A stretch of DNA of 64,000 nt from Trichaptum fuscoviolaceum. Lineage: Eukaryota; Basidiomycota; Agaricomycetes; Hymenochaetales; Trichaptaceae. The translations under genes were made by a program, and so were the position numbers. The notes below the pieces were generated by a model that was not told the origin of the DNA, ran no database searches, and was given only the letters and a program-made list of their open reading frames with translations. The stretch lies in NCBI GenBank assembly GCA_910574455.1, contig CAJSYZ010000004.1, positions 4,846,599-4,910,598 on the forward strand, written 5' to 3'. Shown piece by piece: positions 54,870 through 64,000 of the stretch. Numbering within the stretch: position 1 is the stretch's first letter; every line of letters starts with the position of its first letter.

Positions 54870-57800
54870 TCATGATAAATGGAAGCTACCCACCCCCTCC
54901 TTCATCGCCACATCTAGCTTATCGCGCATTACATTCTTTGAGCTGTACTGTGGTAGCTTCAAATAGTTGACGCATGTCATCACGCTTGGTAAGTAGTCGT
55001 CAGCTGTGAGAGGAGCCTCGTGAGGCTTCCGGACAACCGTGAGAGGCGGATTTAGGCCACGGAACCCTACAGAGACGAATCAGTACAAATCGAAAGGCAT
55101 GAGAACACGGGACAAACCTCCAATGGGCAGCTTTGGACTTCCTGTGATAAACTGCAAGAAATTCCGGCGAGCGGGACCATCATAGTCTGACATGATACCG
55201 ACGAGGTCACGGATAGCTGGACTTTCGACATTGAATCCATGATCAGCCTTCATGGCTTCAGTGAGAGCTATCATAACGTTGTCAAAATCATTCTATAAAT
55301 CTAAATTTAAATCCAGCTTACTTTCAACACTCCAGTCCTCCTCCGCGTTTCCGAAGAGTACTCCTAGTTCGTCGGCCGAGAATGCTTGCAGATCAGTCAC
55401 AGGAAAGACTTTAGAGAAACCTTCTCGGAATGCTTTCGCTTGAAGAGCAACTTTCCCGACTGTCGCGTCAATAACTGCATCGATATATTCACCAACATTC
55501 TCTTTTGTAACAGATATATCTTTGCCTCCCGGCTTGCATCTTTATCAGCTCAACTCCGCAATAATCTAACCAAAATACACATACCCGAAGATCAAGGTCG
55601 TATCCTGGAAGCGTGAAATCCAACATTAGATCCTCGATAGATGCAAGCTAAGGAGTCTCATTGTAAGTTATCAAAGATAAGATAGACGTTAGTGAACCTA
55701 CAGTTGAGTCACCCTCAGGAGGATTAGCTATTAGCAGGATTTTCGACAAAGAATTGGCAAGCGTTGGGTCGATATGCTGCGAGATAATATTTAGAATCAG
55801 CTACAATGGCGACAACCTAATGACTCACCCTGAGAGTTGTGATGTTGAGGGGCACATCCTCGCCGAGAACCATCTTAAGGAAAATCTTGTTGAATGACAT
55901 ATCGATGATCCGTGAATCCAGGAGTGCTTTTGCAATGAATTGGCCAATTATTCTAAAGATATAGATGCGCTTTTCACCAGCCTCCGTACTGGCGCCTTCT
56001 GGATCTACGGGAGCGGGAAAGAGGCCAGTTGGATGATGAACATATTTTCCGGGATAAGATGAATCGGCATCTCTCCAGATCTTCAGGTCTCGTCTCGCAA
56101 ACTCCTTCGATACTAGCGAGTAGAATTCCAATGTTGGTCCCAATCCAGTACCAACTTCATCGAAATATTCAACCTCAAGAATCGAAGACGATGAGCCATA
56201 CAATTCGAACACTTTGAAGGCCGACTCTAGAATATGTTTCCGGGATATACGGACTTTCTGTCGCTGAAGCCTACCCAAAAAGCCGAATGCGTCGTCTCGT
56301 CTCGAGCTTTCCTGTGCCCGATTTTGACTCTGCCATTTCAGGATTAAACGAGCGTAACCAAAGGAAGTCGACTGGAGGAAGGAGAAACGGGTTGAGAATG
56401 GGAAAAGGAAAGGGAAATGAAGGGGGAGGTCCATCGCCCAATCTGGTAGACACGAGCTATTATGACATATTAGCATATAGGTCTGTTCAGCTCATATATA
56501 GCTTACCTTGCGACGATCATCGGTTCTTCCAGTTGCCGAGTCAATTTAGCCGTCAATTTATTATTTATGAAAGCAGTCTCCGTCAAAGATTGAGCATTAA
56601 GAATATCACTATCAGGGATCTCGCTATTGAGCTTGTGCAAGGCACGAAGTAGCTTGAGTATTTTAGTGTGAGGTGCTTCGTCTGAGAGTGAAGTAGGGAC
56701 TGGAGACCGAGTCCCCGACGGAGGATCAGTTACATCTGTACGTGCAACATCTGAGTTCAAACACATGATGAGAAATCACATCTAGACCACTTACTCTCTG
56801 GAACCTGACGAGGCCCTGTAACCTTCTTATATTTCACTGTATAAACGCCTTGCCAGATGATGTTCGTCTGGACAGGCGCTCCAGATGTCTTCCTCGACTC
56901 ATGCTGATGTACCGCGCCATATATGGTCATGTCCAAAGGCAAGACGTGATCATCCATGGAGAATTCCAACTGCCAATCACTGGGCTTGTTTTTCAAAGCT
57001 GCAGCATACGAAGGCTTAGGAGGTGAGGCATTCGAACCTGAAGCCGATGGTCCTGGTGCTGAATTAGGGTTAGGTGTAGCTACACGCGTGCCATCAGGTG
57101 TTTGCGCAACAACTTTTGATCCATCTGCAAAACCAATCAACATCGTAACCATATTTGCTATTCTCAAGACATACCTTCGACGACTGACAATGTAACCGTC
57201 TTTTCGGCAGCACCATCCTCGTCCTGATCCATGTCGTCTTCGAAGACCTAACCATAACATTCAATTACCCATTCTTTAGAGAGACACGAAACAAACTCAC
57301 CTCCGCATCTAGTTCCGCTCTCATAAACTCAGCGGAAGGATCGTCGTCTTCGTCATTAATAGCGGTCTCGCTGCCCGCCCCGTCTGCAGCACCATCACCA
57401 CGAGTCGCATCTTTAACGGCTACATTAGATGCAGAGGTCACTGTAGTCGTCGAGGCAACTGACGGAGGCGCTGCCGAAGGACCAGATGATTCACGGGCAG
57501 CTTTCTCAGTCAATGATGAAGACGATGCCTTAGCGCTTAAGCGCATACTACGGCGACGTTCAGGTTTTGACTCCTGCGCCGATGAACCATTGGCTGCTCT
57601 TTGGGTTGCTTGGGTTTCGGGTGGTTTAGGCGAGTCCGTAAGTCCTCCAAACAATGCTTCGGCGGAAGCGCGTCCTGCCGCTAAAGCCGCTAGCATAGAT
57701 GAAAAACGGGAGCTAGACAGCAACCCGGATAAACGTGGTCGCAAATAGTCATTCAACGCTTGGAATGTTGCGATTGCGTGTATTGATACGACAATATTGT

Positions 57801-60800
57801 TGCCGCTCCCAAGGCGGGGGGTATCAGAGCCTTCCTCCGCTATCAAACGTAGACGGATCTGCCGTGCCAACAAAGAAGGGGAATTCCGTTTCGAATCTGC
57901 AGTGAACATGGTTTCAATTTGGTAAAAGATCAAAAGATGAAAAAAAAAAGCACCCTCAAGTCCTGGTGATACTGTAGTAACCTCGAAGGATTCCATACGC
58001 GTCAAGCTTTCTTGCAGTTTCTTAACCAAAATGCCCAGAGGGGAGGGACCTAGAGACGGCTTCCCGAGCTTATATGGTGCAAGTTCCTGTATTAACAATT
58101 CCTGACGACGTCGAGTATCAACTGTATTCGACGACAATCAGTCAGAACAAATCGAACTTAAGACGCCAATGAACCTTACCTCCTGATCGGGTTGACGAAG
58201 CAAAATCCAATAGTGCATCCACAAGTCCACTCTGAAGGAGCTCAAAGCTAGACACCGTGGTATGTGGTGAAGCAAACAACGACGCAAGCTCTCTTAGAGC
58301 TTCCCGTAGCTGTTCCTCGCTTGCTGTCGTCTGTTTCAACTCGTAGACAAGACGCTGGAGGCGGTTTAATGTAGCATCCCCTTCGGAATACATATCGTTC
58401 ATCAGATACTTGAAGCGAATGACTCGGGCTCGAAGTGTGTAAGCATCCTCTGGATCGATTGTGTAGGTACGCCGACTACTCGGTGGGTTGGGTCCTTCAG
58501 GCAGTTCAGCCACTTCAGATTGTTCCTTGTCCTGATCTTTCTCCTTATCCTTTATTTTCGGCGGAAGAGCGCGCGAGGCCAAACTTTCAATCTCGTGTAG
58601 GACACCTTCACGTTTGAAAGCCGCTTTGTGTTCTTCAGGTGACTTACTCAAAAGTAATTCCACCATTTGTAGTGCACCAATCATAAGGTTGATGTGATCT
58701 TTCGAGGACAGAACAGAGCTGGCAAAGCTAGCAATAGGAACATTCTGTTGAAGGCATTAGCAACATTGAAAACATGAATAGTGCATCATGAATTACCTTT
58801 AATGTCAATCTCAGATGATCCGCATCCTGGAAGCAGATTGCCTTCAGCAAAGACGCCAGACACTTGATCCTCACAGAGACGGAGACGCTTGCGGCATACA
58901 CGTCAACGAGTATAGGGAAAATCAGGCGGATGAAGCGATTGACAACATTCGAGTGCTGTTTTAGCAGCTCTGTGCGATCCACGGATTGCTCCTTCGGTTG
59001 GGGTGCAATGACTGTAGGTAAAGTGGGGAGCGTGTCGCTTATGTCACTGGTGGGCAAGATTGGTCCGATTACATCGTCATCGACACCCGGCGTCGATGCC
59101 GTCGGAGTCTGTGCTCTCGATGATGAAGGCGAACGACCGCCAGGAAGGGAGGCAACAGCGGCCGCTGCTGCTGCACGGACCGCGGCACGATCAGCTTTCG
59201 CTTTCGCTTTCATCATTCGATGTAGAGCTTTCTCGGAGTAGCCCTTATGGTCGAAAGTCCCATCTACATAAAATATGTCAATTGTTTGAAGAAAGATGTG
59301 TTATACCAGCATACCTTTTGGAAGGGGCGGTAGCAGTTCTGACACAAGCGTCAGTGCCTCCTCCACTTGGTCCTTGGGCCTGTGAGCTAGATTTTGCATG
59401 ACCGTCATGTCTGCAAGTCCGCCTCCCAGACCCTGCCCTGTTGCGCTATTGCCTTGCTCTTCACTGTCATCTATAGCCGGAGGCAAAACACCCGTCAGCA
59501 TCTGATATACTGTCGTCACAATGTCTGCCTCTAGTAGTGAAACAGCAATCGTCGGGCTTGCACGAGCTGCCGTTGCCAAACCGCGAAGGAGCAAAGTGAA
59601 CGTGCTCGTCGGTACCAAGGGCGATCCTCCTGCAGGTAACAGTAACGCGTTGATCGCACGAATCAAGTCTGCGTCGACAAGAGCTTCGAGCTTCTCAATG
59701 TGCGAACGATGGTAGGACTCGATTACTCGGATGACACAAAGTGCCGCAAAATCGACAAGTCTTTGGTCTGCATACCCCAAACAGTTGCGAATGGTCGGCC
59801 AAACGTCCTTAATCATCGGGAAGCTATCCCCCGATGCATTTCTACAACAATTTGCAGCAGCCTGCAGAGCCGTCCGCTGGACAGCGATGGAGAAGAAGTC
59901 TAGGAAATTGAGCAGGGCAGCCAAACCACCCTCTCGAACAATAGCACTAGGGTACTCTTCCGAGATCTTCTCTAGGGTCTACGCATAACGATGAACGATA
60001 AGTAACTGATTGACAAGGGGCAGCAGTCAAAGGCAAAGCTTACGATCAACGTTTGCTCAGCCAAATCAATGTATGAGATCTCAAGTAGTTTGCTGCATAA
60101 AACGGGGATTGCACCGTGATACACTAATGTGTGACCACAACCAGGTAATGCCTCCATGAGGTTCGCCAAGCACCGACATGCCAATAGTTGCGCTTCCAGG
60201 TTCTCATCACCCGGTAATGTCCCACCAGCGCTGAGTGACAGCGCAGCGGCGAGAGCTGCATCTTCGTCATTGTGTTCATCATCTTCATCATCTCCTTCAT
60301 CCCGGGCCGCCTCTCCCCCTGTCCCACCAAGAATTCGAACTAGCTCTCGTACAAAATTCTCAACATTGAACGAGCCTGCCAATGTATCTTCGGTGCTGAT
60401 ACTCAACAATTCGCTCAGCTCCTGAAGCGCAACGAGTTTCGTCGTTGCATCAGCTGACGGCTTGATGTTATTCAGCAATTGTCGCAGACGAGCGTTAAGC
60501 TGATTCATGTAGCCGCCGAGGCGGCCGAAGTCAAACATTGCCATGGTCTCCTCCAGGCTTCGTCTAGCTTCTGCGGCAGATCCAACTGGTGGTGGCGGGA
60601 CTGGTTTCTCCTGTTCTTCTTGTTGATCGTCGTCACTCTTGTCCGAGCTATCCTGATGTTGCTGTTCGTCCTCCTGATCCGAGTCATCCTCATCATCATC
60701 ATGCATGCTCACACCGAAATCGACATCCATCATGTCCTCGTCCTCATCGTGGCGCGAGGGCCCTGGCATCGTCATGGTCTTGGTCTTCACGGCACTCTTA

Positions 60801-61392
60801 CCCTTCACTGGTGTTCTGGTCTTCTTCGGCATTGTAGAGGATGCTGATGCGTCCTTCTTCGATCGTTGAGTATGAGAGCCTGATGTTCGGAGGCGCTTCG
60901 ATGTCGTACGAGAAGATTCGTCGTCAGACACAGATTCGGGTGCCGCACGTTTCTTGCCCTTCACGTCCTTAGCGGGCTCGTTGATGATTAATGCTGTGGC
61001 GGCCGAGGCGAGGGTGGCGCGTCGAGCACTTCGGAGAACAGGTCAGTTTAGTTTTGAGGCTGAAGTGAGGATGCTCACCGTTTGGTCGTACGCCCGGATG
61101 GAGATTCGGCAGTTGTCTCTTTGCCTTTACCTTTCAAGCTATCGCGACCTCGTTTCTACGAACACCGCAACGGGTTGATCAAACTATGCATCACTGAGAC
61201 GTCAAGGGAACATACCAAAGCTTGTTCAACAGCAGATTCGTCCTTCTCCTTCTCTCGTTCCTTCTCCCGCGCAGCCTTAATGCGAGTACTTTTACGGAGT
61301 GCACGTTCGGTCTGGTGGTTCGTTGCGGACGACGGAGCAGTGTGCGAATGCGAACTAGAACTCGACGCTGCCTGATTTCCTTCGAAGTCCAT
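54870..61392 (-). CDS. UFD4: HECT E3 ubiquitin ligase, Ufd4/TRIP12 type
   Basis: Seventeen exons: 61392-61216, 61155-61079, 61028-60044, 59978-59315, 59263-58797, 58744-58180, 58121-57954, 57896-57301, 57247-57175, 57124-56795, 56750-56507, 56456-55829, 55776-55702, 55647-55585, 55532-55322, 55267-55118, 55066-54870; 1,889 residues. The N terminus is basic and nuclear-like, then an acidic Asp/Glu tract ([13 protein letters not shown]). Armadillo-like repeats span about 230-700 ([41 protein letters not shown]), the substrate-recognition region of Ufd4. The HECT domain covers about 1450-1889 with [36 protein letters not shown] and TLPGYDL; the catalytic cysteine is C1856 in [13 protein letters not shown]. 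Yeast Ufd4 ubiquitinates ubiquitin-fusion and N-degron substrates. I chose the ATG at 61392 because upstream codons in frame are non-ATG. Confidence 0.96.
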
Positions 61393-61948
61393 TGAGTTCA
61401 GGCCGCCATCGACCTCCAACGTTCACAATAAACTACAAAAGCAATTTGTGCTCGCCAGTCGTCGTCGTTCACGATGTCGAGCTGCACTAGGATGTGGAAG
61501 AAAGGGTCGTCGCTCATTCCGGGTAATTCGGTATCTTTATTCCAATTACTCAGCGGAGTTTCAAATGCGTGGCGGTAACCCCAGGTATGCCGCCCTTCCG
61601 AGCCCCAAGTGCGCTGTAGTTATCTCTAGCAATCTGTTGAAGAGGTTCGTGATAGCTCTATAAGCATTAATATGTCTCCAACAGCTCTGCTTCATTGAGA
61701 AGATTTGAGTCCAACGCCTGCATACTTTGGAATATCGAATCTCTTCGAACCATAATCTATTCCATATATGGAAGTATACGTCTTCTGACCTGTTGTGAGT
61801 CGACATCGTCAGGCTTGCGCCTGTATTGTGCTATCATCTTGAAGATGATTCAAAATCTATTCTTTACAAATTTACACAATAGATTTCTACCCGATAACGG
61901 AACCGAGACCACTGGCAGGGATGTGTGTGTGAGGTGCGATTATCCGAC
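61393..61948. other. Intergenic, with an F-box-like fragment
   Basis: Between the UFD4 start and the aminotransferase stop. Contains the fragment described at 61561-61806; otherwise nothing recognised. Confidence 0.5.
61561..61806 (-). pseudogene. F-box protein fragment
   Basis: An 81-codon minus-strand frame with YSKVCRRWTQIFSMKQSCWRHI. This matches the C-terminal half of agaricomycete F-box domains (VCRxWr.ia...p.lW..i), followed by LLEITTAHLGLGRAAYLGLP. There is no LPxE start and no LRR-like body. Either a degenerate F-box gene or a single surviving exon. Confidence 0.4.
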
Positions 61949-63821
61949 TCATTGCGATGAGTGTTGCACGAGCACCTCCTCCACACTCTTCACAAAGGTC
62001 TCCGCAATCTTTTCTATCTCCGCATCCGTTGTATTGTACGCAGGCGCGAGAATACAGTGGTCCCCAGCCGTTCCCTCTACGTTTGCACCGCCGCTCATGC
62101 CAATGATGATCAAATTGTTCTCGAGGCATCGTGCCTGCACGAGCCCCCCGAACTTCTGGCCTTTGAAGTCGTACGCCTGAGCTTGTGGTGCGGTGAAGTC
62201 AAACTCAATCCCCCAGAAACATCCGTTTCCTCTGATATCGAACACGAAAGGTGCAGCTGGGGATGTAGACGCGAAGAGTTTCTCCCGTAAGAGCTGCGAG
62301 AGCTTGACGCCGATCTCCCGGCCCCTCGCAAGTAGGTTCTCATCTTGCACCGCTTTCTGGACTGCTAAGGCAGCTGCACAAGCAACAGGATGGGCTTGGT
62401 ATGTGTGGCCATGGTTCCAGAAGCCAGAGTGGTCACGAATGCCATTTGCGATCTTCTCCGACATAAGGACCGCACCGATAGAAACATAACTGAATTCCGC
62501 AATCAGCGAAATGTCGCAAAGATATTTTCGCATCTACTTACCCTCCTCCGAGACCTTTGGCTATTGCCTGTATGTCGGGAGCTACTCCGTCATATGTTTC
62601 CCAAGCATGCAGCGTACCCATCCCTGGCAGGTGCGTCAGATTCTCAGAAATAAGTGGCTATATGCGGATTGATGGCACTTACTTCCCATTCCACTCATAA
62701 CCTCGTCTAAGATGAACAGAGCGCCATACTTATCGCATACTGACTTCATCGCCTTGAGGTAACCCTTAGGCGGAGGAACAACTCCCGTGGTAGCACCCAC
62801 CACGGTTTCCGCCACAACTGTGAAATGTCAATCATCACTTATTCACTGCAACATGGAAAATACGCACATCCAATAACAGTGTCAGGACCAAGCTCTTGGA
62901 ACTTATCGTCCAGCTCTTGTCTGAGTCGTTCAACGTACTCCTCCTCAGTCTCCTCCGGCTTCTGGAAGCGCTTCGCATACGCAGGTGAGACATGGTGGAA
63001 TGTTTCATGTTGCAAGTTGACTTCGTACGGCCCACGGCGGGCGGGATGATAGCACAGGGACAATGTGCCCAGTGTGTTACCGTGGAAGGAGAGTTGTCGG
63101 GCAATGAAGTGCTTTCGCTCTGGGTGACCAGTCTCGAAGTAATACTGCAATCACTGTTATTGCACAGTGCTGATGAGAGTATTTAAATAGCGACACTAAC
63201 CTGCCTTGCCAATTTTATAACAGCCTCCATTGCCTCAGAACCTTAAATAATGGATTATTTACTTTGTGCATACACCCTAGTCCTTGAATAACGCACCTCC
63301 AGAAACGAAGCCAGCCAATGCAAATGCGCCTTTCCCAGTGTCAACAAGGAATTTCGCCAGCTCTTCGGCCGGCTCGTTCGACAGTTGCATGTTATAGACA
63401 TCTGTCCGAAGAGAATAAGAGACGATTATACTGGTTCGGAATTGACAGAATACACACATGAAACCCTGTCGATCTGGTCTTTCATTGCTTTCACTACCGC
63501 CGGATGTCCATTGCCGATGCAAGCAACGGCAGCCCCGCCAACGGCGTCATAAACTGTTCGCCCATCCTCCAGTTCAACATACATCCCATGAGCTGATTTC
63601 GCAACCGGAGGACGCCATGGCGTGCGATAGAGAATCGACGTCGGCCGAGCAAGTGCCTTCGCAGCAGACTTCGCAGCCTCGATGCTGCTTGCTGTTGTCG
63701 ACGAGTCGGTCGCGGAGTCGTTCAAAGTCAGTGCGGGCGCCATGGCGTGTTTGTATGCTGTCGTATTCGAGAAGAGACGACTTGGAGCACGGCGACGAAG
63801 AAGCAAGGTATTTATCTTCAT
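61949..63821 (-). CDS. Class-III (PLP-dependent) aminotransferase, probably mitochondrial
   Basis: Seven exons: 63821-63458, 63401-63297, 63241-63201, 63144-62868, 62817-62683, 62623-62542, 62489-61949; 514 residues. Fold-type I aminotransferase of the ornithine/GABA/beta-alanine group. Motifs: FVSGGSEAMEAVIKLAR (PLP phosphate side), ARQLSFHGNTLGTLS, LFILDEVMSGMGRMG with the cofactor Asp, and Schiff-base lysine K330 in IQAIAKGLGGGY, then NHGHTYQAHPVA. The first 25-30 residues (MKINTLLLRRRAPSRLFSN) are basic and Ser-rich, as in a mitochondrial presequence; a second Met (MAPALTL) could give a cytosolic form. The amino donor cannot be told from the sequence. Start at 63821 is the first in-frame ATG. 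Confidence 0.93.
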
Positions 63822-64000
63822 CTTCAATAGATCTTGGAGAAATTCCGAAGGTATGTCCGGATAGTGGGCCGATGAAGATTAACCATAAAAGACCGGCTTC
63901 AGGCGCGTGTCCAGCCCTATCTTCTGGGGTTCGACCCTTTAGATAGCGCAATGCGGGTATAATAAAACATAGTATATTGGGTAAAGCGACAGAGAGACGA
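63822..64000. promoter_or_regulatory. Upstream region of the aminotransferase gene
   Basis: About 180 bp reaching the window edge. No core promoter element is convincing apart from an AT-rich GTATAATAAAAC at about 63957-63968. Confidence 0.35.

Noticed and set aside
1..64000. CRISPR array, bacterial operon, riboswitch or rRNA
   Set aside because: No regularly spaced identical repeats, no Shine-Dalgarno organisation and no rRNA-like segments; the intron-rich genes are eukaryotic.

Overview
The window looks like nuclear DNA of an agaricomycete (mushroom-forming basidiomycete). The genes have many short introns of about 45-60 bp. The conserved proteins are fungal: a multidomain acetyl-CoA carboxylase, a Ufd4-type HECT ligase and Rds3. 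There are also F-box-like proteins, signal-peptide/one-TM proteins with a proline-rich tail, and both Copia and chromodomain Gypsy retroelements. The exact species cannot be read from the sequence.

Layout. 1-3110: a minus-strand Ty1/Copia retroelement that lacks reverse transcriptase. 3119-9573: minus-strand paralogous genes for single-pass membrane proteins (three intact copies, one truncated, one relic). 9620-25490: a transposon island. It holds a palindrome cluster, a 3.3-kb TIR element with an 8-bp target duplication inside a 336-bp tandem repeat, a TIR pair enclosing a broken ING-type gene, a broken Gypsy chromovirus, LTR debris and a TA-flanked MITE. 25525-31560: two more intact copies of the membrane-protein family and an unrelated TM-tail gene. 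32477-34773: a DnaJ-X co-chaperone (minus). 34930-36296: a tRNA-Tyr and two nested MITEs of one family, each with a 9-bp target duplication. 36794-64000: a dense housekeeping block with ACC1 (+), xylulokinase (+), an F-box-like gene (-), a PB1/ZZ zinc-finger protein (+), RDS3 (-), tRNA-Pro, UFD4 (-) and a class-III aminotransferase (-).

Genes and context. The housekeeping block covers fatty-acid synthesis (ACC1), pentose entry (xylulokinase), pre-mRNA splicing (Rds3) and protein turnover (Ufd4, DnaJ-X; perhaps the PB1/ZZ protein as a selective-autophagy adaptor). I see no sign that these act as one pathway. The best candidate for something little described is the membrane-protein array. Its five intact members have the same three-exon structure and intron phases, a similar ectodomain with one CxxC, a TM segment, a Pro-rich tail and a conserved C-terminal helix. 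They also share an A-rich promoter motif about 70-90 bp upstream of the ATG. Gene models were spliced by hand; exon sums for every spliced model given are divisible by three.
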